A DNA stretch of 64,000 bases, taken from Marchantia polymorpha subsp. ruderalis. Lineage: Eukaryota > Streptophyta > Marchantiopsida > Marchantiales > Marchantiaceae. The DNA lies in contig AP031358.1 of NCBI GenBank assembly GCA_037833965.1, forward strand, positions 1,806,001 to 1,870,000. Reading direction: 5' to 3'. The notes under the pieces were generated by a model that saw only the letters and a list, made by a program, of their open reading frames with translations, did no database searches and was not told where the DNA came from. A program made the translations under genes and the position numbers. Below, piece by piece: positions 1-13,200 of the stretch (the first letter of the stretch is position 1; every line of letters begins with the position of its first letter).

Positions 1-1015
1 AGTAAGCGAGCAAATGAGCAGTGCGACAAACATACATATATAGTTTAATCACATCACTAATCACTCGCTGGAGGCGATGCTTCTTAGGATGATCTGTTTG
101 TAGCCCGCTTTACCCAACTCACTCATATATGTCACTTGTCGTAAACCATTTCCCATTGTGATAATAGGGTATCAGAATTCTGTATTATTCGCTGTTCCCT
201 CTCAAGCAGGTATCTAGATTGTGCGTTCACTGTGGCCTCTTCGCTCCTAAGTGTTACTTCCCGGGGCTTCATTTATCCGGAGGAAAAGAAAAACTTGTGG
301 TAGAGGGGAACTCTCATCTCACCAATTGAAAACTGCTGTGAGGCTTGTGCTTGGAACAGCGCGAGAAGTAAGAGCGACGCTACCCGGCGACCATCTAACA
401 GAGCAGAACACCGTCCAGCAAGGGTCGCCGTGTTCATACTTTTCATTCTCTGTTTCTTTTCTTATCTGTTCCGGCTGCTCTTGTCGTATTGATTGATTTC
501 ATAATCTGACCGAAAGATCAGGTACTTGGTGATTAAGATGGTAATGATATCCGATGTCATCTCTGGCTCTGCATGTGTCAGATTTGGTAAATGAGGGTTT
601 AGCAAAGCCACATTAGATCAAAGCTCAAGCAGATCAGATGGAGGTGTGGTCAGTATTTGACTGCCAGATATACCGGCAGTCTATTTAGAGCCGAGCGGAC
701 AAGCTGCTGAAAGCGACAGTCCAAATTTTGTACCGAGTGATCGAAGATATCAGAAATACAGGTGCAACTGCCCTCCCCCAGAAGCTGGAGCGAGGAAGAA
801 TGAATGGAAAAGTGCAACGAAGGTGGATAAGTTGCAATGGTGACTGAAGACTCTACTGTACAGAATCATCATGGCGGAGGCTACGTAAGAGACCCCGTTA
901 CCATTCCTGGTCTAGACCTTGTAGGATGGGAACGTAGACGAGAAGAAGGGAGGGGAGGGCCCACAAAGCCCTGTATGCTGCTCCTCCAGGAGAATTAGAA
1001 GAAAGAATTCGTTCT

Positions 1016-1020
<5 letters not shown>

Positions 1021-1053
<33 letters not shown>
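1021..1053. repeat. GA dinucleotide microsatellite
   Basis: An uninterrupted run of about 16 GA units lies some 520 bp before the ABC1K start codon. GAGA tracts in plant promoters and leaders can bind BBR/BPC factors. That role is inference here; the repeat itself is plain in the sequence. Confidence 0.95.
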
Positions 1054-1055
<2 letters not shown>

Positions 1056-1283
1056 GTGGAGCTCGATCCGATATGTAGTAACTTAAAATCTGGTGGGGTC
1101 GGGTGGAGCAGGATTTGTCAAGGGTTTCTGAGGATCATCCATGGCTCAGTTGAGACCTCTTGACCTCCTGAGCACTCGTGGCTCACATTGAGAGGTGCTG
1201 GAAGTGAAGATCCCACGCTTCAGGACGGGCGGGGAAACGGATATGCTCTGCCGGGCATTAGTGACTGGGATGATTTGAACAAG

Positions 1284-1568
1284 GTGAGTTCCGCAGGTGG
1301 ACACAAGCTCCAAACAACAGGGCACGAGGGCAGGGGCACAGAAAAGGGAGAGGCCGGAGAAAGAGAAGAGAAGGGTCGGGGAAGGGCAAAGATATTTAGT
1401 GGAGTTCGAGGGAGCAAAGGGCCGGGCAGACAAGATTTGAGCTGCGAAGCACGTTTGCGTAATCTGCACTACATTGAACCGTCCTCTTTCTCGCTCTCTC
1501 TCTCTCCCTCGAGACTTAGAGGGAAGCTCGCCGGTTTGAAGATTCAAGTGAGTGGCGCACTTATGCAG
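1284..1568 (+). other. Candidate 5'-UTR intron of the ABC1K gene
   Basis: A good donor (AAG|gtgagt, gt at 1284-1285) is followed by a pyrimidine-rich stretch and a good acceptor (ttatgcag, ending at 1568). This would place the ATG at 1573 only four bases into the next exon. It would also remove the upstream frame that reads through to 1616. This is splice-site inference only; transcript data would decide. Confidence 0.45.
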
Positions 1569-1572
1569 GCCC

Positions 1573-4500
1573 ATGGCGCATCCAGTACTCGTTTCATCTG
1601 TCGGGGTAACCTCTAGCACGATGCCCACCCAACTGTCGGTTCCCACAGTTGCTGGCGGCAGGTTTTCGCAGTTGACACTACAGAATCGTTTCGCTGGAAT
1701 TCACGGATTGTCAGGCACTAGTTGGAAAGGAGTGAGATTGAATTCTGGACGGCACAGAAGGTCCGGGTACCGAGGAAATTCCGTAAGAGCGGTGTTGGTG
1801 CGAAACCCACCTCCTGCGGAAAGATCTCGTGGAAATTTAGAAAACGGGAGTGCAAGGAGTGTAGGTAGAGATGATGATTTCTCGGTAGGAAGAAGCAGAA
1901 ATGATGCTGTAGTTTCTTCAAACGGGAACGGCGGAGCTGCTAGCCGCAGAGATGGATTGGAATTCAGGAACCCAAGTGAGTTGGTTGCCACGAGAATTGA
2001 GAAAAAGCAAAGAGCGAAAATTGTCGGTGATCAGGAGTCAGAGGCTGAGGCGAGAGCAGCACTTAGGGCCGCCAATGTTGCAGAGTATGATCCTGTTCGC
2101 CTCATCCAGCGCTATAGCAAGGAACCTCTGAAGGTATTAATCGAGTAATCCTGTACTTTACTCAAAATTCTTTCTTTTGTTAAGCAGTGCATTTCAGTCT
2201 GTTTTCCAGATGGGCAGCTCACAAAGTTGTCTTTGCGTCTATGTAAAGCCTGAAATTCTACCCGCAATGTTTTTCTTGAAATTAGAAAGATGCGGAAACT
2301 AGTTTCTTGCAAAAACATAGATCTGCAACTTCTTGATGATTTTAGCTGCTTGGCTTCCAAACCGTGTAGAATTTTTCGTCCTCGTAACGTTTCATTCGTA
2401 TTTCAGGTGTTGGGGCGTGCATTGAAAGTGACAACGACGTTGGGCGCTTTCGCCATCAGCGTTCTCATTGATGAGAGGAGGGGCAAAATTAATGAGAACA
2501 TGCGAAAACGAGCAAAAGAGTTAAGAGAACGGCTCACATTTCTAGGACCAACATTTGTCAAAATTGGTCAGGGTCTTTCCACTCGCCCTGATCTTTGTCC
2601 TCCTGCTTATTTGGAGGAACTTGCTGAGTTACAGGTAAGCTCGCGCATGATATCTGAAAATTAAGCTACAGCCTAAATCCGAATATTGATTGAGTAATTA
2701 GTAGAATATTGATCCATTAGTATCTTCAGTCGTCTCTTTACCTTTTCTTATCATTTTCCATACCACTGTTATGATATTATTTGATTTATAAGAGGAACAC
2801 ACAAATCGTAGAAGTTTTATAGAAAGAGTTTTCAAGGGTTTTTTGTATCTTCTTCATGGATAGTGGGATTACTTTCAATGCTTAATTTTGTTCTCGTTAT
2901 ACTGTACGCTCATGAAGTTCTGATTTCAAAAGGAGTATGTGTGCATTGCAGGATGCTTTGCCAACATTTCCAGATGTTGAAGCCTTTGCTTGCATAGAGA
3001 GGGAACTTGGTAAACCGATGGAATCCATGTACTCAGCGATCACTGCATCGCCAATCGCGGCCGCAAGTCTTGGGCAGGTCTACAAAGCACAGTTAAGATC
3101 GACCGGAGAGATAGTGGCTGTCAAAGTCCAAAGGCCTTACATCGAAGAAGCTGTAGCACTCGACTTCTACTTACTGAGAGGCATATGTGGTCTCGTTGAC
3201 AAGTATGTCGATGTGGTCACTAGCGATGTGGTGGCTCTGCTAGACGAGTTTGCACGTCGAGTTTACCAGGAACTGAATTACGTTCAGGTAACTATCACCT
3301 CCCACAAATTTGTGGATAAAAGCCATGAAGAAGATGGTTTTTTTTTGCACATAGGAGCAAGTAAATTTGCAGTCTTCAGTTTTATTGCCGAATGACAGAA
3401 TCTTCCTATTTGTGAATACTCCTCAATGGATTCTGTCTATCTTCTAAAGTTCTAAGGTTTCCTATCCTCTCTCTTGATCTCCTCTTGTGGAACCGTACTG
3501 ATTTTTGTTTATTTTTTATTACGATGATGGCAGGAAGGTCGTAATGCAATCAGGTTTGGACAACTTTATGGAGATAGGCCTGATGTTTTAGTGCCGGGAA
3601 TCTATTGGGACTATGTGAGCGCTAAGGTTTTGACGATGGAGTGGGTAGATGGTGTAAAACTCAGCGAGCAAGATACAATCACGGCTCAAGGGCTGGATAT
3701 TATAAAACTCGTAGACATTGGTATCCAGTGTAGTTTGAGACAACTGCTTGAGCATGGATATTTTCATGCAGATCCACATCCAGGAAATCTTCTTGCCACT
3801 CCAGATGGAAAGCTCGCATTTTTAGACTTCGGTATGATGAGCGAGACACCTCCAACAGCCAGATTTGCAATCATCGGTCATGTGGTACATCTTGTCAACC
3901 GGGACTACGAGGCCATGGCTCGTGATTACTATGCCTTGGATTTTCTAGAACCAGATGTTGACGTTTCACCTATCGTGCCTGCTTTGAAGAACTTCTTCGA
4001 CGACGTGCTGGAGGCTACTGTGAGCGAATTAAATTTCAAGACAATAGTAGATGGTCTGGGTGCCGTCTTGTATAAATACCCGTTTAATGGTAAGTCCCGT
4101 CTGAAGCTTTTGTTCCGGTCTTTGCCCGGATCATACAACTTTTGGTTAGCTTTCCGTTTCATTGCTCTTTTCATGCCTGTGTAAACATCCTCAGAAAGCC
4201 ATGGTCTAATCAAGATTTACTATATGATTGTATCTCTGTATGTGCAGTGCCAGCCTACTATGCTTTAATCTTAAGATCTTTAACTGTTTTGGAGGGATTA
4301 GCGCTCTACACTGATCCGAACTTCAAGGTGCTCGCTGCATCATACCCTTACTTCGCGAAAAGACTACTCACTGATAAAAATCCTTATCTACGAGATGCTC
4401 TTATCGAGCTTCTCTTCAAAGACGGCACCTTCAGGTACTACGCGTCATCATCGCAAAGCACAAGCATATTGTTTGTAAGAATGTTCAGTATATTGCCGTG

Positions 4501-5469
4501 ATGACGTTTCCAAATCCATCGAAATGATTATTGTTGATGGCAATGGTGGAACAAGAGGGCAGTGAAAGTAGACTTGCTCCTTGAGAGTATCCAGACTTTT
4601 AGGGTAGTCGTGTTTTTGTTGCATAATCGATGAATCACAGGCTGAGGTTTCTATGTTATTCATCCATCTAATTTGTAATTCCTGGTATGCAGATGGAACA
4701 GGCTGGAAAATCTGCTAGTACAGGGTCGTAAGGATTCAGAGTACAGGGCTAGTGATGTGTTGCAACCTGTGCTGGACCTGCTCTTGGGCTCCGGTGGAGA
4801 GGAGCTGAGAAGTTTGGTAGAAAGGGAAGCAGTGCGCGTATCGGAAGCGCTTGTGGTTGGATCTGCCATACAAAGTTACAAGTCCGTGCCACAACCGCTT
4901 AGAGATTTCATCGATCGAGGAAACAACGTCATACGAATCAAAGAAAGCGAGGAGATCGAGATGCTTGCCTTGAGAGAGCAGGTTTTGAGAATCTGGAACC
5001 TACTTCGTAGTACCAGTGGGTTCGACCCAGCTAGTCTCCAGCCTATCGTCGAGGTAATCCTACCGTCTGGTTCCAGTCTCTGGCATTTGGCCGGATGAAG
5101 AACAATTGTTTGCTCTTACAGACCTTTTGAATTATTTCAATGAGTAGAACCTGTATGATGCCAATCTGAAAAGTAGCCATTACACCGTAACAATATTTTG
5201 CAGCTGAAATTGTGGCTGTTCCTGCCACTGCATTATCCACCTAATGAGAAACAGGAATGTAACTACCTTGAGAATGACAAGGAAGTTAAGTGCAAAGCTT
5301 GCAAGCCCTGTAACGATGACGATGATCTGTCTTTCTGCAGGTTCTCCGGCGTTCCGAAGCTCAGGCTATGGGAGGGCGGATTGCTGGAAGCATCACAAGG
5401 CGGTTAGCAGCAAGAGCTCTTCAACAACTACTGAAGCAACCGACTCCAACGCCCACACTGACATCATGA
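1573..5469 (+). CDS. ABC1K: Chloroplast ABC1K (UbiB/ADCK family) atypical kinase, 7 coding exons
   Basis: Coding exons read as 1573-2133, 2407-2634, 2952-3287, 3534-4089, 4248-4434, 4693-5053 and 5341-5469. All junctions are GT-AG with matching phases, giving 785 aa. The first about 60 residues are rich in Ser/Thr/Arg and poor in acidic residues, as in a plastid transit peptide. Family hallmarks follow in order: the KxGQ motif (VKIGQ, about 238-242), the alanine-rich nucleotide loop (AAAS, about 299-302), the VAVK lysine (about 321), the catalytic HADPHPGN (about 453-460) and the metal-binding DFG (about 473-475). ABC1K proteins are atypical kinases/ATPases. Plastid members sit in plastoglobules or thylakoids and act on prenylquinone and lipid metabolism. 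The long C-terminal helical region after DFG resembles the plastoglobule ABC1K1/ABC1K3 group as I remember it, so the subgroup is less sure than the family. The first in-frame ATG is 1573; the upstream GTG at 1552 is not a likely plant start. Confidence 0.93.
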
Positions 5470-7278
5470 TCAGATCTCATTCAGCAACAATACCCAACGA
5501 AGCTGCATTCTTTCCTGTGTTACAACTTACAAGGCAGAAGCCATCGTTACCTGCAAGGATTGTGGATCATATTATTCAAATGTACTATAACATGCATTGG
5601 TCAGAAATTTTATGAAAGTCATCCAAATGACATTGTAATATTTTACTATCCAGATCTCGTATATAACAGACGCAGTGGACTGTGTTTGGCACAACTTTGA
5701 AAATCCTTTTGAACTTCAAGAACCGAAATTAATTTCAAAACAGAAGAAACAAGAAACCGAACATATGCAAGTGCCTTCAAGCTTATCTAACTGGCCGACG
5801 TAGACTTTGGCAAAATTTTGTTCGGCACTTAGTCAACTTTCAGGAAATTCATAGACATTCTAAATTTTTACTTGTATTTTGTTGAGGGAAAGTCATCGCA
5901 CGTGTTTGAAGGTGATAGAATCTTCTCTTCTCAAAATCAGGACGGAGGCAGAGGAAAAGAAAGCAATCGTCAGCACTTGACCTGTAGTTCCTGCGAAAGG
6001 TTTCAGATAGAAACGCATCTTCAACTTTCTAAGAAGAACCCACTGACGATGACTGTACCTGTAACTAAACCTCTGAGATGCCAAGCCAACTGAAAGAGCG
6101 TGTGGCATCTCAAAAGACAGTTCTGCAGCTCAACACGAGCCAACTTTACACAATGTTGCTGAGCGCATTCCATACATTGGCTGGACAATGTCAAGTCAGA
6201 AATATTGTCGCCTTCGTTGCGAATATTTTCGGTGGACCAATCTGTTCGACAATCAGTGACGAGTCCAGACTGAATAGAAATGGATCGAGGCACGGATGTG
6301 CCTTGCACTCTTCCGAACGAGGGTGACAACGACATGCACCACTCTGCCTCGAAGGTCATGTACATACATATACGTGACTGTGCAATCATAGTGACAACTT
6401 CAGTCAACGACGAAAGTAAGAGGCACACACCTTCGAACAACGCCAAAGGGTTCAGGCCAACAATCTCGTTGAATACACTCCCGTTTCGATCAAGAGTCCG
6501 AACACGGGATCATCGACGATGCTGAGAGCTTCGTAAACAATCGCAGTTTCGCTGGGCCGGAGAGGGTTGCTCGTTTCCTCCTCTTGGCTTTGCTACTGGC
6601 AATTCTTCCATTCTTGTCGGGGCTGGTGCGATGGGGGGCCTCTCTGTCTCTTCCCCTGCATCGTGACGATTAGACGTCTCCTGTTACCCCCCCCGCGCTT
6701 GAATATTCCCTTCCGCCTTCCGGATTGCAGTTACGAACGAAGCGAAGAAGTATTGCCCCCGCCGCGGGTCCCATGGACCGTTGTTGTCACTAGTGCTGCA
6801 GTCGGCGTCCTGTGTGCTCCTCTCGCTCGCTCGCTCGCTCGCTCGATCGATCGGTGGACGACCTGCGTCACGTGGTAAAGTTCGATCCTCGATGCGCCTT
6901 ACTCCCTCCCTGTCTCAGCGCGAGCCGAAGCGATTCGTTCTCATCTTGGTGAAATGTGCGGATTCGATGGATGCGTGATGGGATGGGATGAAGGGGCCGA
7001 AGAGTTTTGTGCTGAATCACGAACAGTATGAAATCAATGCTTGAATGTGTACTTCGCTCGCTGCTGCTACGGAGCAGCGATTATCTGTTTGTACATACAC
7101 AAATTATGACTCCGTTATGCGCTGGATGATGATTGAAAGCTGCTTGTTGGGCACATTGGCGGTAGGGTTTAATGAGGGTTTCTGTTCTGTTGTTTTCCGT
7201 CGCAGGATTGTCACGAAGTGCGACGGATTGGACGTCTTCAAGCGCCGAGGCTTACACGCGCAGCTCAGGTCGGCGTGA
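5470..7278. other. Intergenic region between ABC1K and GEMIN2
   Basis: This holds the ABC1K 3'-UTR (about 5470-5800) and the GEMIN2 promoter and leader (about 6500-7278). Composition becomes GC-richer after 6500. Short ORFs on both strands (for example 6021-6446 minus) show no recognisable domain. The only clear structure is the CTCG repeat at 6822-6852. Confidence 0.5.
6822..6852. repeat. CTCG/ATCG tetranucleotide repeat
   Basis: About five CTCG units run into two ATCG units, some 430 bp upstream of the GEMIN2 start codon. It is a simple repeat in presumed promoter or leader DNA. Confidence 0.85.
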
Positions 7279-10223
7279 ATGAAGTCTGCTGTCGAAGAAT
7301 CGGAGAATTTGGGGTTGCAAGCGAGCATCGAAGCCATTGTGGGGCATTCGGATGCGGGTTCAGCAGCGATGACCACTTCCGGAGTTTTGATCGATTCAGG
7401 TCAAGGAAAAGGAGACGATCACTGCACAGCAGCAGCAGATCCTGCTGCTGTCTGCGGTGAGGAGCAAGAGCTTGTGATCTGTGAGACTCCGTTGGTTGCG
7501 GAAGCCAGTCGCGAAGAGGTGCAGACAAGTGCACTGGAGGCAGTGAGAGATGGCGGCGAGCTCACGAGGTACGACATCGATGAGCTTCTGGAGTTGTGGG
7601 AAGTCAGTGTTCTCAGCGAAGCGACGTGGAATCGAGTTCTCACCGCTCTGAGCCCACACATGGACGACATGTTCGAGATGCAGGCCACGCCCAACACCAA
7701 GTTTCAACGACGCCGGGGCAAGAACAGCGAGAGGCGCCAAAGGTTCAAAGCGAAGCGCGAGGCCATGCTCTCGATCTCTCGCAATGAGAACGGTACGCTT
7801 CCCCACCATTGGTTCTTACTAACTGCTTCAGTCTCGGCAGTGTTTCATAATTATTGATTCGATAAGCTCTGAGTGCAATTTCAATCCTCGCTGTGCACGA
7901 GGCTGATCAAATCCGAGCTTTTCAGAGGATGCGGATTTCCATCATATTCATGGTGAGAGGACGGACGAGGGCATGGATGACACCGCAGAGCTATACCTGC
8001 AAAAGTCTGGCACGTATCAGGTCGGGAAATTCGTACACCGGAAAGGGCCATACAAACCTCGGCATCACCATACGTACGAGGATGAGGTCGTGGAGAGCTT
8101 CCAGTCTCAGGCGTTTGCAGTGGAGGGCGAGCCAGATTTCGAGTCTGGACCTCCTGAGGACGGTTGGGAGTATCTTCGACGTGTTATGTGAGTTCCCTCC
8201 CTCCCTCGTTGCATTCACCTGAAAACCTTCTGTTTCTCTCGATGTTTGTGGCCATCGACTCTTCATCTTCATTCGATTCGTTTCGCGCAGCAGTTGAGCT
8301 GAGTTCGTACAAACTCCTCTCGAGAGCCCTTGAGAGTACAAATTCTTTTGCAGCTGTAAATTCCTTCATGGTTTCGTGCCAATCGTTTTTTTGATGGCTT
8401 GGTTTAATCAATGCTTGTCGGTTGTTGTGGTGGACTAGATGGGAGGCTGCTCGGTGTCCGAAGGTCGTTGTGGCCAACATCGATCCAGAGAAGTTGGTAT
8501 CAGAGCAAACTCCGTACATGCCAATCATTCCAGCCATTACACCTTGTCCTCCGGACTTGTTGCCATCCAAGGAATGGGAGCAGCAGTTTTTGGCAGATTT
8601 TACACAGCTCAGAATCGTAAGTGTCAAGAATGTGTTTGTTTCCGATTGCACCTCTTGAGGCTTTGACAGGCATTTGCTCATGAGGACTACATTTGGGCTT
8701 GTTCATAATGGTGTGCTGATTTTGAACCTGCGCAGGAGCTGTCGAAGCTGCATGCACCACTGGAGGCATGCTCGGAGCGATTACCATCCGGAACGAACAG
8801 AGACGCTTGGGAGATTCTCTGTTTCGGCTCCGTGACAAGCTCGAGAGCCGAGGATCTGGAAGAGTCAGGCTCCGTGAAGGGTGTCGAAGAAGACTGTGGA
8901 ATTTCTGCAGGGCCCGAGGGAGTAGATGGTCCGACAGAGGACGAGGTAGCAGACATTCTTCACCCCTCCTCTGCAGCAGCAGGAGGAGTGCAGAAGAGTG
9001 TCGAAGGAGTGGATTCCGATAAACCCTCAGAGCAGTCGGAGGAGGTCCAAGCCTCGATCCAGCTCTCACCTCAAGCACACTTTGCGGGAGAAGAAGGTCC
9101 AGATCTCACCGTGCCATCTGAATTGCTTCAAGGAGCCCTGCGTTCAAGTTCCCCCGAGGCTGCCCCCAAAGAGACTCTGCATGAGGACTCTGTATCCTCT
9201 GGATATGGCGATGGCAGTTCGCTGAAGACTGCACAACTGCCAACGAGTGGAGAGTTGCATGCTTGCGATCGAGTATCAGCCCCGATCGAGTCTCTCAGGG
9301 AGAATCAAATCCTCGTGGATGATGAAACCTCCTCGAGCCATAACTTCGCAGCTGCTGCCACTCCTGCGTTCGAGACGAGCGCATCGGAGCAGGAACCGCA
9401 TGAACAGATTCTCTCAGCAGCAGCAGCAGCAGCAGCAGCTGAGGTGCCGACAGAGCCATCATCCGCTCGTGCTCTGGATGTCGATGAACCAAGCTCCGTT
9501 GTGGAATCTCTGGCAGCTGCTGCTGCTGCTTCTTCAGAGTGCGTGGATTTCTACGACCGATCTTGCAGTGGAGTCGACGATCACGAGTCGACCGACGTGG
9601 CGGGATCCGTGGACCGTTACTCGGACTCACTGCTCCTCGAGACGAAGGCGGCGGAGGACGAAGGATTCGAGCCCGTAGACCATTCTTTCATTCATGGAGA
9701 GCAGCTCGATGAGGAGGACCATCGGATCGCAGCGGCGGACCAGACGGAGTCGCTCGCCGGGTACGAGATTTACACGTCGGGCAACATTCTGGAAGAATCG
9801 GAGGACGAATTGCGCGAGAGCATTCTGGAGATCGAGGAGCCCGTGCAGCAGCTCTTCCAGCGAGTGTTCGGCGTCGACGAGGCCTGGAAGCTGCCGTTGC
9901 TGCACACGTTGCTGCGCCTGGACCCGGTGTCGCGCGCCGCGCTCTTGCGCCATCACGTCAACTGGCTCGACGGCGTCGACTGCGGCATGCCGCAGCAGCG
10001 CGCGCTCTGGCTTCTGGGCCTGGCCGCCGTCGTCGACACGCCTCTCAACGGCGACACCACCGCCTCCGTCCGCGCGCTGCTGCGCCACTGCGCCCGAGTT
10101 CGCGCCTCGATGCAGTCCTCCTCGAGCGACGACGACGACGGCGACAATCAGCTGCACATGCTCAATGCTCTGATCTCCATCGCCGGCCTCTTCTTCGGCC
10201 AAGCGGAATCCCATTCCAGTTGA
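7279..10223 (+). CDS. GEMIN2: GEMIN2 (SIP1/Brr1 family) snRNP assembly factor with long acidic insert, 4 coding exons
   Basis: Exons 7279-7792, 7926-8187, 8439-8616 and 8736-10223 join in phase (813 aa). An in-frame TGA sits directly before the ATG. GEMIN2 binds the Sm core and helps load it on snRNAs; the plant homologue acts in spliceosomal snRNP assembly in cytoplasm and nucleus. Family signs are a conserved block across exons 2-4 (GWEYLRRV, then WEAARCPKVVVANID, then LPSKEWEQQFLADFTQLR, then NRDAWEILCFGS). The C-terminal helical block (about 675-810) has LPLLHTLLRLDPVSRAALLRH and a closing LNALISIAGLFFGQ. Human GEMIN2 is about 280 aa. This protein has a plant-like N-terminal extension (about 1-200) and a roughly 315-residue Ser/Ala/Glu-rich insert (about 355-670) between the conserved halves, including an eight-alanine run. 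The 3' part of exon 4 (after about 9640) is clearly GC-rich. Family assignment is firm; the insert is read directly from one open exon. Confidence 0.88.
9415..9438 (+). repeat. CAG/GCA triplet repeat coding polyalanine in GEMIN2
   Basis: Eight CAG units lie inside the GEMIN2 insert and are read in the GCA (Ala) frame. A second alanine run lies at about 9511-9531. Such repeats vary in length between strains and mark the insert as low-complexity, probably disordered sequence. Confidence 0.9.
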
Positions 10224-13200
10224 CCTTTCGCATTTCTCGTCACATTTCTCGTCTCGATCGATCTGTCGATGTTTCCATTTTGCTCGCGGGCCCTTTGACC
10301 CTTTTCCAGTCTTCCCCAACGGGTCGAGAGTGCCCCGCATGCCCACCCCTGGCACCCGATCACGTGCGCACCGCCTCCCCTCCCCTCCCCTCCCCGCTCG
10401 TCCGGATTATCAGTTATACCGTCGGTCGGTTGTGATAGCCAGAGGAAGCCGAGCGCGGGTGTTGAAGGGGGGCCGCGGCGGACCCGAGGGTCGGGCAAAT
10501 AACTGGAAGACGGAAGGCTCATTGAAGGGCCGGTGTGGAAGGAAGGAAGGAAGAGCGCGCGTGCTGCTGTGCGACGGGGACGAGGGGCAGTTGTTTTCAG
10601 CGGTTGACGCGGGGCGGGGGGGTTTGCGTGAAGTCGGTACACGTCCAGGGGAAGAAGAGGGCGGCGACGACCGTGAGAAATAAGGGACTAGGGAAGTGGT
10701 CGACACTGCGCGCAACGTCTTTGAGTACAAGTTCACTGCTTCCAACAAATCTCGAATGGAGGATTCTTCAATGCAATCCACTGTGTTCATGGCACAATAG
10801 ACTGCGAGAAAAACTGTCGATATAGGGAGTGAGTTGCAAATTATTCTTTTCACAGTTGAATATCGTGTCATGTAATGTATAAATGTAAAGGATGGACTAA
10901 ATTGTGGCAATATGTGAAGATATTGTGTAAAGATTTTATTTTATGTGAATGTCACTTATTCACTTGAACTAGGAACGGATTGAGAAGTAAACATGACACA
11001 TAATGGCATACATCTTGAATGATTTCAATGATATAGTTCGGGACTACGGAGACATGAGTTGGAAAAACAATGAATCATGAAAAGATGATTCTATTCAAAA
11101 AGTACTATTGAAATATTTGCGACTATGTTTACCATCATCATACGTGAAGCAAAGAGGTTTTATTTTCTACGACCATAACGGAAATGATTAATATTCTTAA
11201 ATTTCTTCTATGTAAATTCAATAAAATCAATTTAGGAATATCTACCATGCTTGAACACAACATAGTTTATTTTCAATTGCATTCATTCTGTTCTATGACA
11301 TATTTACTTTGTACATGTTTCGGTTTATTTACAAAAACTACCTTGCATCCAATTCAAAGAACACAAAATTTCACATTATAATTAAGGAATATTTTATTCA
11401 TATCACATATCAATAAGAAAATATTATCTCATCATCAAAATAAAATATGTTCCATGCCTTAAAGTTATTACATATATCTTGAAAGAAAAATAACGACTGT
11501 CATATGAAGATAATGAAGTACTGCGATTTCACTTCTTCTAGAATATTATGTATGCCCTCAAATTAATCCAAAAAATTACCTGGTGAGTTTTTCTCTAATT
11601 GCTCTCTCAAAATATTTATGGAAATTTTATTTTATTTTCATTGTAGATAATAAAACACTCATGACAAGGGAGTGACAAACACGATCACATATATTTTTTT
11701 CAGAAATTTAAAATATTTTGAACTCAATATGACTTCCTAGTGGCGCTTCGCTAGCGTGATCATTATGATGAATCGGGAGTACATATCGAGGTTATCCCAA
11801 TCAAAATCGTAAGACCTAAAACGGAAATAGACAAACCTGTTAAACTTTTCCCCCAACTTTTCCAATGAGTATAAATATCGTAAGACCACTAAGTATCAAT
11901 ACACAGAAGGATTCGTAAAGTTTTTAATTAGATTTATAGGAAGCCAAAAACATCAAAAGGGTTTAACTTCAGAGGGTTGGACATAAATTTGGAAAATTCC
12001 TCGAATAACAATCCCCTTTTTTTTAAGACTGGGTTGGCGAAATGCTTAATCTCGAGGTCAAAGAAGTTATATAATTTTACACTTGTTCTAGTCAACCAGG
12101 TCATTAAAACCTTGGCTTAAACCAGGGCTTGAATTTCACAAAAAGGATTTTAAAGTTCATCATAGTTGATCTCAGTATCTTATGTATATGACTACTTCGA
12201 AATTACATATACGTCAAGTAACGAAAGGAAAGAATAGAAAATCTCAAGAAAATAGACACGATAATGTTGAGAGAGGTTGTGTTATTAAGGTGCGAATGCT
12301 GTACAGAGTTTTTGAAAGTCGGATGGAATGATCCGAAGGTTTTTGAAGGTGGAAAATTGGGGAAAAATTTATTTGTTCATCATATCATTCTTGGAGAACT
12401 ATATCGAAGCAGGCAAGGGTATCCACTTAAAAAGTGTACACTAAGTGCAAAAGATCAGAGCGAAAAAATTGTCTAATTGGGACCAAATTACAAATCTCTT
12501 TGTACGAAGAAGAACAGAGAGAGAAATGAAAATTGTGAAGGTTTTGTTTTTTATTTTCGTTTCTCTATAGTGTGGAACGAATGGTTACTCGTCAGAAGAA
12601 GGAGGTCCCGGTGAGCCCACTGAAATCCAAATGATCTGCGCTCTCGAAAGTCCTGTGCCAAATGTTCAAGATCTTTCGGAATTTGAATCTCAGGTCTATT
12701 TTTCAGTTTAATGAGTAGGGATCAATTCTGTCACCAAATACGCATTGTGAAGTTTTCCTCGCAAGAATTTGTCCTGGTCTCGTCGATGGATGAAGATCGG
12801 CACTAAATCAGGGCCAGAGTTCAGGTTACGGATGCAATTCGTGTGTAGAATGCAATAGTATCCGGAATTGAGGACACAGATTTGAAGCATGTAGCGAGGG
12901 CGCACACGTCTGGTATCAGTTGGTGGCTGTGCCATTCGAGACTTGTAGGGGTTCATGGGGCTGGTGTCGGTGGCAGGGGTTTGGTCATGAACGTGAATCT
13001 TGATATTATATGCGCAGTACATCCAATATTGTTTAACTGGAGGCAATCTACGCACCGAGAAGGATCCGAATAATCGCTGATTTTTAGCAGTTACTATCCA
13101 CTGTAATTTACCAGCCAAATTTTGGACTCCTCCGTAGGGCAGGAGGAGGAAGCCCACCGCTGGCATGCGCGTTGTCAATCTTGAACCAAGAAATACCTCA

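Larger units (their letters stand above)
1..1572. other. Upstream region and 5' leader of the ABC1K gene
   Basis: I see no convincing gene in 1-1140. The short ORFs at 251-496 and 1146-1646 have no recognisable domains. The stretch holds a GA microsatellite at 1021-1053, a CT-rich tract near 1487-1510, and a short upstream ORF starting with ATG at 1141 (16 codons, stop at about 1189). Purine- and pyrimidine-rich leaders of this kind are common just upstream of plant start codons, so the ABC1K promoter and transcription start probably lie within 600-1500. I cannot place a TATA box with confidence. Confidence 0.5.

Noticed and set aside
1188..1616. 142-codon plus-strand frame before ABC1K, considered as an N-terminal exon
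   Set aside because: It lacks an ATG, and joining through the donor at 1284 does not enter the ABC1K frame; better read as leader.
6021..6446. 141-codon minus-strand ORF between ABC1K and GEMIN2
   Set aside because: No domain or conserved pattern; likely non-coding.
9627..10355. 242-codon ORF on the minus strand opposite the GEMIN2 C-terminus
   Set aside because: It is a GC-driven shadow of the true plus-strand frame, which matches Gemin2; the minus translation has no domain.
12708..13178. 156-codon minus-strand ORF
   Set aside because: No domain, odd composition and no splice partners; probably chance in intergenic DNA.
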